The notes: a model not told the origin generated them from the sequence alone. A stretch of 64,000 bases of DNA from Bacillus cereus group sp. RP43 (GCF_040459645.1 NZ_JARVHQ010000001.1:2852001-2916000), one strand, 5' to 3'; counted from the stretch's first letter, positions 17,965 through 27,364 are shown. Numbers and translations: made by a program.

Positions 17965-17979
17965 ATTCAAATTGAAGAT

Positions 17980-18045
17980 AGGAGAATATTCATTAAGTAA
18001 AAAATGGGAAACCATTATAATTAACGGTTTCCCATATATTCTCCT
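17980..18045. terminator. Nested bidirectional terminator
   Basis: An inner 10-bp stem ATGGGAAACC/GGTTTCCCAT lies within an outer 10-bp stem AGGAGAATAT/ATATTCTCCT. It lies between convergent genes. Confidence 0.8.
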
Positions 18046-18071
18046 ATTTTCAATGTTTATATAAATTTATA

Positions 18072-19115
18072 CTAAATAATCCCCTTTTCCACCAATGTCT
18101 CTGCGATTTGAACTGAGTTCCAAGCTGCACCTTTTAATAAATTATCGGAAACGATCCAAAGATGGAACCCTTTTGGCGTATCCGGGTCTTTACGTATTCT
18201 CCCAACAAATGTATCTCTTTTACCCTCTGCATATAATGGCATTGGATAAATTTGTTCATTCGGATTATCTTGTAAAATAACACCTGGTGCATTCAGTAGT
18301 ACTTCTTTAATTTCTGCAACGGTCGCTTCTTTTTCAAGTTCAATATAAACCGATTCGGAATGCCCTGATACAACTGGAACTCTGACGCAAGTAGCTGCCA
18401 TTTTCAGATTTGGATCTTCTAAAATTTTCTTCGTCTCTTGAATCATCTTTACTTCTTCGAATGTGAAATCATTGTCTGTAAATATATCTACTTGCGGTAA
18501 TACATTAAATGCAATTGGATAATGTTTTTTATCTTTTTTTGCGGGTAATATAGTACTCTTCACTTCTTCACCTGTAAGCATTGACTTAGCTTGTTCTTTT
18601 AATTCATGAATCGCATGAATTCCTGACCCTGATACAGCTTGATACGTTGAAACAATAATTCGTTCTAAACCAAATGATTTTCGAATTGGCTGAAGAGCTG
18701 TTACCATCTGTAGTGCTGAACAATTTGGAACTGCAATGATCCCTTTATGTTCCCTTAAAGTATGTGCATTTACTTCTGGAACAACGAGTGGTACATCGTG
18801 TGCCATTCGGTATTCACTTGTGTTGTCAATGACAATCGCACCGCTAGAAACTGCATGATTTACATATTGTCTAGAAACTTCTCCTCCAGCACTAAAAAAT
18901 GCAATGTCTACACCTTCAAAACTAGTTGATTTTGCCTCTTGTATTTTAATCTCTCTTCCTTTAAATTGTACTATCTTACCAGCAGATCGTTTTGACGAGA
19001 GTAATGTAATTTCTTCTATATTAAATTTCGTTACTCTCTCTAACAATGCAATGATTTTTTGCCCTACTGCGCCTGTAGCCCCAACTACAGCTACATGATA
19101 GCTCTTTTCACTCAT
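18072..19115 (-). CDS. asd: Aspartate-semialdehyde dehydrogenase (stand-alone copy)
   Basis: 347 residues. N-terminal NADP-binding VVGATGAVGQKI; active-site Cys in PNCSALQMV (family PNCS/T); AVSGSG and the catalytic His region in CVRVPVVSGHSESV. It converts aspartyl phosphate to aspartate semialdehyde for lysine, methionine and threonine synthesis. ATG 19113-19115 follows TTGGAGGAG. No dapA or lysC adjoins it, so this is probably a second, separately regulated copy. It is divergent from a LysR gene. Confidence 0.9.
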   Translation of the reverse strand: MSEKSYHVAVVGATGAVGQKIIALLERVTKFNIEEITLLSSKRSAGKIVQFKGREIKIQEAKSTSFEGVDIAFFSAGGEVSRQYVNHAVSSGAIVIDNTSEYRMAHDVPLVVPEVNAHTLREHKGIIAVPNCSALQMVTALQPIRKSFGLERIIVSTYQAVSGSGIHAIHELKEQAKSMLTGEEVKSTILPAKKDKKHYPIAFNVLPQVDIFTDNDFTFEEVKMIQETKKILEDPNLKMAATCVRVPVVSGHSESVYIELEKEATVAEIKEVLLNAPGVILQDNPNEQIYPMPLYAEGKRDTFVGRIRKDPDTPKGFHLWIVSDNLLKGAAWNSVQIAETLVEKGII

Positions 19116-19244
19116 TTTTTCTCCTCCAATTTCACTTGAATGAATTTCTCCACAACTTAATTTTAAAAGAAATTTAATGATTTGAAAAATTGAAATACAT
19201 GATATAATCATTCACAAATCATGATAATAAAAGAGGTATCATTT

Positions 19245-20117
19245 ATGGAAATGAGACATGTTAAAACATTTTGTGCCATTGTTAAATATGGCAGCTTTTC
19301 TAAAGCTGCTCATGCATTAGGTTATGCGCAATCTACTGTGACAGCCCATATTAAAGCATTAGAGAACGATTTAAACATTCCTCTATTCGATCGATTAGGA
19401 AAAAAAATACTTCTTACAAAAGCAGGTCATCAATTTCATCCGTATGCATTAGAATTACTTACTATTTATGATAAAGCGCAAGAAATCCCTCAAAACAGTG
19501 ACCATTTAGAAGGAACATTGACTATTACATCTAATGAATCATTGGCAGTGTATCGGTTACCACAATTATTACGTACTTACAAACAGGAAAATCCGAAAGT
19601 AAATATCGTACTTGAGACAAATACCAATGAGCAAGCATTGAAAAAACTACATGAAGGAGAAACCGATGTTATCTTCATAATTGGAGAAAGTATAGAGCAT
19701 AATGATTTTATTACGTGCAATTTATGTAATGAAACATTTGGATGGATTTTCCCTGCTCATTTCCCTTCAAACATTGATCCACTCCTTTTATTACAAGATA
19801 CTCAATTTATATTTACAGAACAAAGCTGCGGCTATAGACCAATGGTAGATCGTTTTTTACGTCAAAGCGGAAGAAATCCTAATAAAACATTTGAGACTTC
19901 CAATGTTGAAGTCATTAAACAATCCGTTATGTGTGAGTTAGGAATTTCTATTCTCCCTTACATCGTTGTACAAGAAAGTTTTCAAAAAGAGCAACTCTGT
20001 TTTCAGCCCATCGAAACTCCAGCAGTCATTCAAAGCCACGTAATCTATCATAAATCTAGATGGATATCCCCAGTTTTACAATCGTTTCTTACATTATTAG
20101 AGAGAACAGAAAAGTAA
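19245..20117 (+). CDS. LysR-family transcriptional regulator
   Basis: 290 residues. N-terminal winged helix-turn-helix (MRHVKTFCAIVKYGSFSKAA) and C-terminal substrate-binding domain. The ATG at 19245 follows AAGAGGTATC. The 129-base gap to the divergent asd gene contains ATCATGAT-type dyads (around 19188-19226) that could be the operator. It probably regulates that gene; ligand unknown. Confidence 0.88.
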   Translation: MEMRHVKTFCAIVKYGSFSKAAHALGYAQSTVTAHIKALENDLNIPLFDRLGKKILLTKAGHQFHPYALELLTIYDKAQEIPQNSDHLEGTLTITSNESLAVYRLPQLLRTYKQENPKVNIVLETNTNEQALKKLHEGETDVIFIIGESIEHNDFITCNLCNETFGWIFPAHFPSNIDPLLLLQDTQFIFTEQSCGYRPMVDRFLRQSGRNPNKTFETSNVEVIKQSVMCELGISILPYIVVQESFQKEQLCFQPIETPAVIQSHVIYHKSRWISPVLQSFLTLLERTEK

Positions 20118-20126
20118 GCGAGTAAT

Positions 20127-20172
20127 AACAAAAATGAGTAACTGCTCTAAAAAGCAATTACTCATTTTTGTT
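20127..20172. terminator. Bidirectional terminator
   Basis: A perfect 15-bp stem starting AACAAAAATGAGTAA; it separates the LysR gene from the convergent DUF6241 gene. Confidence 0.85.
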
Positions 20173-20222
20173 AAAACATTTGTGTTCATAACAGTAAAGG
20201 TATTTCAAAATCAATATGTATT

Positions 20223-20828
20223 TTATTTATTAGCTTGTACCTCACCTGCAATTAATTTACTACCTGAATATGTACCTTTTTGTATAAAAACTTGATTAAT
20301 TAATTCTTTTTGCTCCTTTTCTGACATTACTCCTTTCCCTTCTCCTAAATTCCCACTTTGCAATTTCCAAATCTTGTTGTGGTCCACATCAACCTTTTCA
20401 TATTTTCCTTGTTTCCATCGTTCTAAAATATCCACATATGTACTTTTTTGTGCAACATCATTACTATTTATAATTTCAAGTAAACTTTCAATACGTTCTT
20501 GTGTAATAAAAATATAACCCCATTTTTGATCAGCTTTCGTTTTTTGATGTGCCATTTCATGTAATGCTGTCTGTATGTTCTCATCTGTCCATTTGAAATT
20601 TTTATTAAAACCACTATTCGGCAATGAATGATTTCCATTTTCTAACAACTTTGCATCTTCGGCTTTTACATTACTATCAGCTAGCACTTCTACTGCCGGA
20701 GCGGCTGGTGATGCCTTTTTCGCAGCTGGTTTACTATTATTCAGATAATACAGCATACCATATGTTACACCTACGCCGATTACTGCCATACCAGCTATAA
20801 TCCCTATTATTTTAAAAAGTGTTTTCAT
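20223..20828 (-). CDS. DUF6241-type secreted or membrane-anchored protein
   Basis: 201 residues. One N-terminal membrane segment (LFKIIGIIAGMAVIGVGVTY), a Pro/Ala/Lys-rich linker, then a soluble domain with NIQTALHEMAHQKTKADQKWG and IESLLEIINSND. The HEMAHQ sequence recalls a zinc-binding HExxH but is HEMAH in a helix typical of DUF6241 proteins; protease activity is not established. ATG 20826-20828 follows GGAGGGAAC. Confidence 0.75.
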   Translation of the reverse strand: MKTLFKIIGIIAGMAVIGVGVTYGMLYYLNNSKPAAKKASPAAPAVEVLADSNVKAEDAKLLENGNHSLPNSGFNKNFKWTDENIQTALHEMAHQKTKADQKWGYIFITQERIESLLEIINSNDVAQKSTYVDILERWKQGKYEKVDVDHNKIWKLQSGNLGEGKGVMSEKEQKELINQVFIQKGTYSGSKLIAGEVQANK

Positions 20829-21044
20829 CTCGCTTGTTCCCTCCAAAATATCTCAGTTCTTACTACCTGATTATTTCTTATATAAAACCGTTTCTTCATT
20901 CAAAATATATCATCCCATCCCCTATCATATTATTTATATATATTTCCTTATATTGTATTTCTTTTTTTGCGAAATTGAAAGATTATTCTGTTAAATATTA
21001 AAAATATTCTACAAAATTCCCCTTTATATTTATAAAGAAACAAA

Positions 21045-21082
21045 AAAAACAACGAGCACCTTCTACACCACTCGTTGTTTTT
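21045..21082 (-). terminator. Terminator of the kinase/CPBP operon
   Basis: A 12-bp perfect stem AAAAACAACGAG/CTCGTTGTTTTT directly beyond the stop at 21086. Confidence 0.85.
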
Positions 21083-21085
21083 ACT

Positions 21086-21727
21086 TTATGCACGATTTTC
21101 TTTTAACCACTCCGTAATAGCATCTAACCTAGAAAGATCAAAACGTCTATCTTCACACACGTTTAAGTTGTTTAAACTCGTCACAATTTCTAATTCATTC
21201 GACTTTACACTTTTCGCTTCAATCGATTTACAGTACCCGTCTGTGACGGTATTGAGATTTTCATAATAACGTTGAAATGGTTTTGATATATGTAAATGTT
21301 TTTCAAAGTTTCTTCTGCTTTTCGTCTCATCAAATTTTTTCCGTTTTCTAAGTTCTTCATCATTCGTGTACAAATAAAAATATTGATCCGGAAAACCAAT
21401 TTCCCTATTTATTAACTTTTCTTTATAAAAATTTTCTATTAAAGATAATGGTTGATTAAATATATCAAAATGAAAACACCAATTATAACTCAGTGGCTGA
21501 TAAATATCACCATCAAGTATTACTATTTCATATTGCTGTGATTTCTGCACTGCCATATTCCAGCGCTCTACTTGTTTTTCAAAATACCATGTTCTATGTT
21601 CATTTCTAGGTCTTTCAAATAAAACGTTAACTTCTGGAATAATAAATGCACCGTAATTTCTTTCTAATTCTCGACATGTTGTACTCTTACCAACTGCGCT
21701 CGCTCCCTCAAACGCTATAATCCCCAT
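21086..21727 (-). CDS. P-loop kinase-like protein (AAA/deoxynucleoside-kinase fold)
   Basis: 213 residues. Walker A FEGASAVGKSTT is the first element; an acidic motif (VILDGDIYQPLSYNW) and a lid-like basic stretch (LRKRKKFDETKSRRNFE) follow, as in nucleoside or small-molecule kinases. The ATG at 21725-21727 follows GAGGGAG; an upstream ATG overlaps the previous stop codon. Substrate unknown. It is translated after the CPBP protease gene in one operon. Confidence 0.75.
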   Translation of the reverse strand: MGIIAFEGASAVGKSTTCRELERNYGAFIIPEVNVLFERPRNEHRTWYFEKQVERWNMAVQKSQQYEIVILDGDIYQPLSYNWCFHFDIFNQPLSLIENFYKEKLINREIGFPDQYFYLYTNDEELRKRKKFDETKSRRNFEKHLHISKPFQRYYENLNTVTDGYCKSIEAKSVKSNELEIVTSLNNLNVCEDRRFDLSRLDAITEWLKENRA

Positions 21728-21744
21728 ATTTTCTCCCTCTTTCA

Positions 21745-22647
21745 TTAGCTAATATCTCGTTGTTTCGACTTTCGCCCCCACAACTGTTTCCATAAAACGA
21801 TTGAAGCAATTGAAAGCATTATTGTTGTAATGATACTACCTTCAATACCAAATGAGCCTCCATGAAGCACTTCTGATCCATTTGTTACAGGTTTAAATAG
21901 TGGCGTTGAATATATCGTCATACCACTAACTGCAAAACCATAGATGTTATATTGCGCCCAATTCCAAATAGAATGCCACGCGCATATCCCCCAAAGACTA
22001 CTGTCTTTTAATACATAAAAAGCTGCAAATACACCAACTAATATTATATTCGATATCGAAAGAATTGTAATACCTGGATTAAGTAAATGAAGAAAACCAA
22101 ATAAAAACGACGTCACGGTAATCCCAATCCATATACGGCTTCTAACAGAAAGAATTGGGAATAACCAACCTCGTACAATAATTTCTTCAGTTGCCCCTTG
22201 TATTAAAAATGCAACTAAAGATCCTACAATACCGAATATCGCAGTTACCGTAATTTCTTGTATTTGTAGTTTTACATTGCCTGTTAATAAGAGTGAAATT
22301 ACTGGTATTGAAATGAAAACAAACCCTATTAATGCACCTCTCAAATATTTTCTTATCCACTGATTTCCCCAAAAACCAATTGATGAAAATGATCTTTTCT
22401 CTACAAATCTAATCCATAAAAAAACAAAAAATATAGCCCCGCCAAACGTTAATATCATCTCAATATTGCTATAAATTGCCTTCATAAAGATTGTTTCTGC
22501 TTTCGGTAAAAACAGCATAAATAACATAAACAATTCACCTAAAGTTAAAAATACAATTGCAAGTATAACAGTGAAAATAGGATGAATTTTTTTTCTTCCT
22601 TCTTTTGCTGCTTCAATTATTTTAAATTGTTTATTTTGCAATTTCAT
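21745..22647 (-). CDS. CPBP-family intramembrane metalloprotease (Abi/CAAX type)
   Basis: 300 residues with eight hydrophobic segments. The three family motifs are present: EEIIVRGW (EExxxR), FGFLHL (FxxxH) and AWHSIWNW (third His/Asn motif). Such proteins act as membrane proteases or, in some Gram-positive bacteria, as bacteriocin self-immunity factors. Nothing nearby shows which role applies; a bacteriocin precursor lies 7 kb away but unlinked. Confidence 0.85.
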   Translation of the reverse strand: MKLQNKQFKIIEAAKEGRKKIHPIFTVILAIVFLTLGELFMLFMLFLPKAETIFMKAIYSNIEMILTFGGAIFFVFLWIRFVEKRSFSSIGFWGNQWIRKYLRGALIGFVFISIPVISLLLTGNVKLQIQEITVTAIFGIVGSLVAFLIQGATEEIIVRGWLFPILSVRSRIWIGITVTSFLFGFLHLLNPGITILSISNIILVGVFAAFYVLKDSSLWGICAWHSIWNWAQYNIYGFAVSGMTIYSTPLFKPVTNGSEVLHGGSFGIEGSIITTIMLSIASIVLWKQLWGRKSKQRDIS

Positions 22648-22783
22648 CTCCCCCTATTCATAAAAACCTTCAATATTCTTAAATATATATATCGTTTCTC
22701 TTATACATACTTTTTAATAAAAATGTTCTCAGTTTAGCATAAATACAAATTAGGAATAATATATAAATAAAAGAGGTGACTTT

Positions 22784-22858
22784 GTGCCTTTTACCCTTTT
22801 CTCCACACATTACTTACTGGTATTACCAGCACTTGCTATTTCCCACCATTTGTTGTAA
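22784..22858 (+). CDS. Candidate 24-residue hydrophobic peptide upstream of the cold-shock gene
   Basis: GTG at 22784 is preceded by GAGGTGA with a good spacing and by an AATATATAA -10-like stretch. The peptide reads MPFTLFSTHYLLVLPALAISHHLL and ends in TAA. It could be a leader peptide or a small membrane peptide. The evidence is only the ribosome site and position. Confidence 0.3.
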   Translation: MPFTLFSTHYLLVLPALAISHHLL

Positions 22859-23024
22859 GATAGTAATTAAGGTCAATTTAACAATATATTTTCTTTGCAT
22901 ATTATCAAGTATCAATCAGGAACATTTTGTACTCCTTATGGATTTTTGATAATATGTGAACTTTTATTTCAATCAAATAAGGCCGATCATATTGTAATCT
23001 TTTTAAATTTTAGGAGGCATTACC
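22859..23024 (+). promoter_or_regulatory. Long 5' leader of the cold-shock gene
   Basis: About 160 bases precede the ATG with AGGAGG at 23012-23017. Cold-shock mRNAs typically carry long structured leaders that control translation at low temperature; I cannot delimit the promoter or the fold by eye. Confidence 0.45.
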
Positions 23025-23228
23025 ATGACATTAACAGGTAAAGTAAAATGGTTTAACAGCGAAAAAGGTTTCGGTTTCATCGAAGTTGCAGACGGTAGCG
23101 ATGTATTCGTTCACTTCTCAGCTATCACTGGCGACGGCTTCAAGTCTCTTGACGAAGGTCAAGAAGTTAGCTTCGAAGTTGAAGACGGTAACCGTGGACC
23201 TCAAGCTAAAAACGTTGTAAAGCTATAA
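23025..23228 (+). CDS. Cold-shock protein (Csp family)
   Basis: 67 residues. A single OB-fold nucleic-acid-binding domain with the RNA-binding motifs KGFGFIEV (RNP1) and DVFVHFSAI (RNP2). It acts as an RNA chaperone, relieving secondary structure at low temperature. B. cereus-group genomes carry several paralogs, and I cannot tell which letter this one has. Confidence 0.95.
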   Translation: MTLTGKVKWFNSEKGFGFIEVADGSDVFVHFSAITGDGFKSLDEGQEVSFEVEDGNRGPQAKNVVKL

Positions 23229-23238
23229 TTCAAACAAT

Positions 23239-23274
23239 AAAAAGGTTGTTACCAGCTCGGTTAACAACCTTTTT
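23239..23274 (+). terminator. Terminator after the cold-shock gene
   Basis: A 13-bp stem AAAAAGGTTGTTA with its complement, followed by T residues. Confidence 0.85.
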
Positions 23275-23314
23275 AATATATAACTAAAAATTTTTACATA
23301 AAAGGAGTGGTTAC

Positions 23315-23500
23315 ATGTATCGCAATCGAAAGAACGATGTAGCAGAAGTACCACCAGAACAAACCCCTGTTTGGGAATGTGAATCAGAGGATTGTTTAGG
23401 ATGGATGAGAAAGAACTTTTCATTTGAAGAAGAGCCTAAATGCCCTTTATGTAAAAGTAGTATGAAAAGCGGAGAACGTTTATTACCTAAAATAGGTTAA
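23315..23500 (+). CDS. ydjO: YdjO-family cold-inducible zinc-ribbon-like protein
   Basis: 61 residues. VWECESEDCLGWMRKNFSF and EEPKCPLCKSSM give a C-x4-C and C-x2-C metal-binding pair, as in the cold-inducible YdjO family. ATG follows AAGGAGTGG. It lies downstream of the csp gene after a terminator and may be co-induced by cold or have its own promoter. Biochemical role unknown. Confidence 0.85.
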   Translation: MYRNRKNDVAEVPPEQTPVWECESEDCLGWMRKNFSFEEEPKCPLCKSSMKSGERLLPKIG

Positions 23501-23507
23501 TTTTTAC

Positions 23508-23542
23508 AAGCCCCTCTTATTTTAAATAAGAGGGGCTTTTTA
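23508..23542. terminator. Bidirectional terminator
   Basis: A 13-bp G+C-rich stem AAGCCCCTCTTAT with its complement, followed by T residues; it separates ydjO from the convergent acetyltransferase gene. Confidence 0.9.
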
Positions 23543-24100
23543 TTAATAATGAATATCCTCTACATCTGTTCGTACAATAGAATACATTAATGCATCATGT
23601 TGTTTATTTCCTTGATGAATGTATCCACGTAACAGCCCTTCTTGTTGAAAACCTAATTTAGATAACATATTACACGAAGTTATATTTTCAGGATATGTAA
23701 TAGCTCCAATTCTAAATAAACCTAAATCTCGAAATCCATAAGTAATAATTTCTCGAGCAGCTTCAGAAGCATAACCATTCCCCCAATAACGAGGATGCAA
23801 ATCATACCCAATCTCTGAGCGTTTACTCCAAAGTTGTAAATTATTTAATCCAATTGTTCCTACTAAAGTATTTGTGTCTTTTAATACAATCCCCCAACGC
23901 ATTGCCTTTTTCTCAAAGTAATTTTTCGAAAAAGATTCAATCATACGTGAAGCTTGTCCAAACTCAGTAAAAGAATTCATACCGTAATAACACGTTACCT
24001 CATCCAACGAGAATATTTCATATATTTTTTGACAATAAGATTGTTCTATTTCAACTAAGCGCAAGCGTTCCGTTTCTAATATAGGAAATGCCATAACCAT
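23543..24100 (-). CDS. RimJ/RimL-type GNAT acetyltransferase
   Basis: 185 residues. Starts with the family signature ILETERLRLVEI; acetyl-CoA loop HPRYWGNGYASEAAREII; a NITSCNMLSKLGFQQEG strand-helix. ATG 24098-24100 follows AGGAGTG by five bases. Ribosomal-protein-type or small-molecule acetylation is possible; substrate unknown. Confidence 0.88.
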   Translation of the reverse strand: MVMAFPILETERLRLVEIEQSYCQKIYEIFSLDEVTCYYGMNSFTEFGQASRMIESFSKNYFEKKAMRWGIVLKDTNTLVGTIGLNNLQLWSKRSEIGYDLHPRYWGNGYASEAAREIITYGFRDLGLFRIGAITYPENITSCNMLSKLGFQQEGLLRGYIHQGNKQHDALMYSIVRTDVEDIHY

Positions 24101-24213
24101 AGGATCACTCCTTTCTCTCTACTAATTTATTATAGCAGAAAAAGTATTTATAATTAGGAAAGTCCTCAATGTCCCACAAATCAAACATTTCTAGCGACGC
24201 TTTTCCTCATTTT

Positions 24214-24294
24214 CTATTTATATGCAACTAACGTCCAATCGTCAATTAATCTTTGTTTCGCCTCAAAGGTACGTAACACTCTCAATCCCTCCAG
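24214..24294 (-). pseudogene. Very short coding remnant (C-terminal end only)
   Basis: Inside the 24101-24485 gap, the minus strand reads LEGLRVLRTFEAKQRLIDDW and ends TLVAYK before TAG. It is bounded upstream by an in-frame stop and has no start. The ending resembles the C-terminus of some SAM-dependent methyltransferases, but 26 codons are too few to be sure. The rest of the gap is featureless. Confidence 0.3.
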
Positions 24295-24485
24295 TTATTC
24301 CTTTCTACTCTTCACTATGAAAATAGATTGTTTATTCATCATCTACATCACTCCACTCGACATTTCATTCTATATAATTTCGGTGTACTTTTAATATCCC
24401 CTCTAAAAAACACCCCTGCTTCATACATTCATGTTAAAATATAGAAAATGGAAAATTCCTTTTCTTTTGGAGGTGTGTAAACTTT

Positions 24486-25034
24486 ATGTATATTTTCATT
24501 GGCTTATCCCTCTTGCTCATTTTACTCATTTTTTTATTCGCAAAAAAATTTACACCAAATTCATTCATGATGACTAGTTTTAAAGGAAATAGCTTTAAGA
24601 CATTTTCAGTTGGTATATTAATCGCTGCCACACTCTCTCTTTCATACGGAATTTATCACGCAGCAACATATCAACCTAGATATTTAGATATTAAATTACA
24701 AAATCAAAATTTTACTGTTTTCGGTAATGTTGGTGAGTTTGGTTATTTCTCAAAAGAATTACTAAAAAAAGATGCAGAAGTTCAACTGTATTTTGTCTCT
24801 TGGGAAACAATACAATTAAATAATCCAGAAATAATAGTAGACTACCCTTCAGGCAAACAGGAAACATGGAAGCCTAATATAACAAGAATACCTACAAATA
24901 AATTACAAGAAGAACATAATATAAAAGAACTTTATCAACTCTCACCATACTCCTTTGAAGAATCTGGAAAAATAACATTAACTATTAAAGAGAATAAAGC
25001 CAATCATAAAAAGATTTCAATTAGTGTGAAATAA
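24486..25034 (+). CDS. Membrane-anchored protein of unknown function
   Basis: 182 residues. Two hydrophobic segments (about 1-20 and 38-57), then a soluble extracytoplasmic domain rich in beta strands (YLDIKLQNQNFTVFGNVG). GGAGGTG precedes the ATG by about ten bases. No family recognised; followed by a strong terminator. Confidence 0.7.
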   Translation: MYIFIGLSLLLILLIFLFAKKFTPNSFMMTSFKGNSFKTFSVGILIAATLSLSYGIYHAATYQPRYLDIKLQNQNFTVFGNVGEFGYFSKELLKKDAEVQLYFVSWETIQLNNPEIIVDYPSGKQETWKPNITRIPTNKLQEEHNIKELYQLSPYSFEESGKITLTIKENKANHKKISISVK

Positions 25035-25042
25035 TTACAAAT

Positions 25043-25076
25043 AAAATGTCCCTCCATTATGTTGGAGGGACATTTT
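25043..25076. terminator. Bidirectional terminator
   Basis: A 14-bp stem AAAATGTCCCTCCA with its complement and flanking T runs. Confidence 0.9.
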
Positions 25077-25099
25077 ATTTACATATGTATTCAATATTA

Positions 25100-26500
25100 T
25101 TATTTTGACTGTTCATTCAATGTCGCAATTATTTCATTGGCAGTATTCTTTCCGTTTCCAATACAAGCTCCAATTCCTACACCGTAATATGAAGCTCCAG
25201 CTAAGTATACATTAGGATGCAGAACGGCCAATTTTTCTTGTAATGATTGAACAGCTTGATTATGTTCCAAATGATATTTCGGCATTAAATCTTTCCAATT
25301 TGTAACTTCAATTACTTCTGGTTCACCTTTAATTCCAAGACTCTTTTCAATATCATATAAAGCTACTCGTACTAATTCCTCTTCACTATAACTTTTGATC
25401 GTTTCATATACTGGATTAGTGCTCTTATAAAACATTCTTACTAATAGCTTTTGTTTACCAGATGTATGTTTCCACTTCCTGCTTGTCCATGTGCAAGCAT
25501 CACAATGTAAATCACTGTTTTCTGTTACGATAAAACCTGTGCCGTCAGCCGGTAGTTGTTCATCTAGTATGTCAAAACCTAAGTAAATACTTATAAGTGA
25601 TGAATTTTTAAATGTATTAAAATGCTCGTTTAACTCATTAGACTGTAATAAAGTTTGTGCGATATCATGCGGAGCTGCTAAAACGACATAATCAGCTTGT
25701 ATCGTCTCATGATTTGCAAAAGAAATATCATATCGATCAACTTTTTTACTTACAGCTGTCGTTACAATACCTTTTTTAATGACAGTCTCAGTCAGCACTT
25801 CTTCTAAGCGATTAATAATCGTAGATAGTCCGCTTTTAAATGATACAAATTTTTTATTCCCTGCTGATTGAAATTGTTTTTTATTCTCTTCAAAACCTTT
25901 AATAATACTTCCGTATTTATTTTTATAATCCAGTAAATACGGTAATGTAGATGCCATAGTAAGCACATTCAATTTACCAGAATATACACCTGAAAGTACA
26001 GGCGCAATTTGTCTTTCCACTAACTCTTTCCCTAAAAAGCTTTCTAAAAATACAGCAAGTGATGTATCCTTTGTAAACTCTTTATTTTTCGTAATAAAAT
26101 CTTTTAAAGCAACGATTTTCCCTTTTTTTGAGACTAGCGTACTGCTAAATAATGATTCAACACTCATAGGAATCCCAAATATAGTGTCGGAAGGAATTGG
26201 ATGTAATATGTTATCAGAGTATATGTAAGAAATACCTGTTTCGTTATATACCATTTCATTTTCTAAATTTAAATCTTTTACAAGCGGCAAAACATGTTCA
26301 TTACGAACTACGATAGAATCTGCTCCAGATTCCATAATAAAATCATTTTCTTCCACACTGTGGATTTTACCACCTAAATACTCTTCTTTCTCAATAAGGA
26401 TTAAATTTAAATCTATATTATAATCCTTCTTTAATTTTTCTAAGTAAAACATAGTAGAAAGTCCAGTAATACCTCCACCGATGACAACGACTGTTTTCAT
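25100..26500 (-). CDS. hemY: Protoporphyrinogen/coproporphyrinogen III oxidase, HemY/CgoX family
   Basis: 466 residues. An N-terminal FAD-binding VVVIGGGITGLSTMFYLE motif, ESGADSIVV, and a C-terminal FAD-contacting GIGACIGNGKNTANEI are as in HemY. It oxidises coproporphyrinogen III to coproporphyrin III in Gram-positive haem synthesis. No hemE or hemH neighbours it, so this is likely a paralog rather than the copy in the hemEHY operon. ATG 26498-26500 follows GGAG. It is preceded 60 bases upstream by a hydrolase gene on the same strand. Confidence 0.85.
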   Translation of the reverse strand: MKTVVVIGGGITGLSTMFYLEKLKKDYNIDLNLILIEKEEYLGGKIHSVEENDFIMESGADSIVVRNEHVLPLVKDLNLENEMVYNETGISYIYSDNILHPIPSDTIFGIPMSVESLFSSTLVSKKGKIVALKDFITKNKEFTKDTSLAVFLESFLGKELVERQIAPVLSGVYSGKLNVLTMASTLPYLLDYKNKYGSIIKGFEENKKQFQSAGNKKFVSFKSGLSTIINRLEEVLTETVIKKGIVTTAVSKKVDRYDISFANHETIQADYVVLAAPHDIAQTLLQSNELNEHFNTFKNSSLISIYLGFDILDEQLPADGTGFIVTENSDLHCDACTWTSRKWKHTSGKQKLLVRMFYKSTNPVYETIKSYSEEELVRVALYDIEKSLGIKGEPEVIEVTNWKDLMPKYHLEHNQAVQSLQEKLAVLHPNVYLAGASYYGVGIGACIGNGKNTANEIIATLNEQSK

Positions 26501-26560
26501 ATTTGCTGCGCTCCTAACCGATACAATTAATAATTCCTTTATTATTATAACCAAAAATCA

Positions 26561-27289
26561 TCATAGTCGACTAGCAGCTTGCGCATTCTGTAAGAAATTA
26601 GACAATATATATGAATATATTTTAGGCTGATCATTATGCACTAAATGACCTGCAAACGGAATAACAGCAATATGTATATTGTTGTTTAATTGTTTAAACG
26701 TTGTAGCCGCTGTAACTTCATCTTCCGAATCTCCCCCAACAATACACAGTGTAGGTACTTGAAGTTTAGCTACATCACCCGTTTCATGAAATGGGTACCT
26801 ATCCTTAACTTGCCAAGATTTCAGCAACCCTTTCCAATCACTTTTTACATGAATTTGATTCATATAAGTTACAACTTCTTCATTTTCCATCAACTGTTGA
26901 TGACACTTTACTTCATACTCCTGATACTCTTCCCAATTATCTCGCTCAATAGGAAAGATACCTGAAAAAGTTAATGTCCTCACTTTATCTGGATATTTTT
27001 TTGCAAATAATAAAGCGGCTATCCCCCCTAGTGAAACACCCGCTATATGACAACTATTAATTTGCAAATGTTCTAGTGTATCATTCAAATCATCAGCAGA
27101 GCAAAGAAAATAATTATCTAATGTACCTCCTGATTCTCCATGTCCCCTCAAATCAGGACGAATTACTTTATATTGTTTTTCTGTAAAAAATTCTACCTGT
27201 TCTTCAAACTCTACTAAACCTGTCATACCACCAGAATGTAAAAGCACAATCGGTTCCCCTTCACCTGAAATATGCGTATGTAGTATCAT
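26561..27289 (-). CDS. Alpha/beta hydrolase
   Basis: 242 residues. HSGG oxyanion region, RPDLRGHGES, nucleophile elbow GVSLGGIAA, acid in VGGDSEDE and the catalytic His in FAGHLVHND. Substrate unknown. It is probably co-transcribed with the HemY-type gene, with no obvious functional link. Confidence 0.88.
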   Translation of the reverse strand: MILHTHISGEGEPIVLLHSGGMTGLVEFEEQVEFFTEKQYKVIRPDLRGHGESGGTLDNYFLCSADDLNDTLEHLQINSCHIAGVSLGGIAALLFAKKYPDKVRTLTFSGIFPIERDNWEEYQEYEVKCHQQLMENEEVVTYMNQIHVKSDWKGLLKSWQVKDRYPFHETGDVAKLQVPTLCIVGGDSEDEVTAATTFKQLNNNIHIAVIPFAGHLVHNDQPKIYSYILSNFLQNAQAASRL

Positions 27290-27364
27290 TTATCCCCCTC
27301 CTTTAAAACTGAATATTCTATTTATTAACAGTATATCGAATATATTTCTAAATTACCAAATAAA

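Noticed and set aside
21745..22647. CPBP protease as immunity to the heterocycloanthracin
   Set aside because: No linkage (7 kb away, separate operon) and no other supporting sign; family membership alone is not enough.
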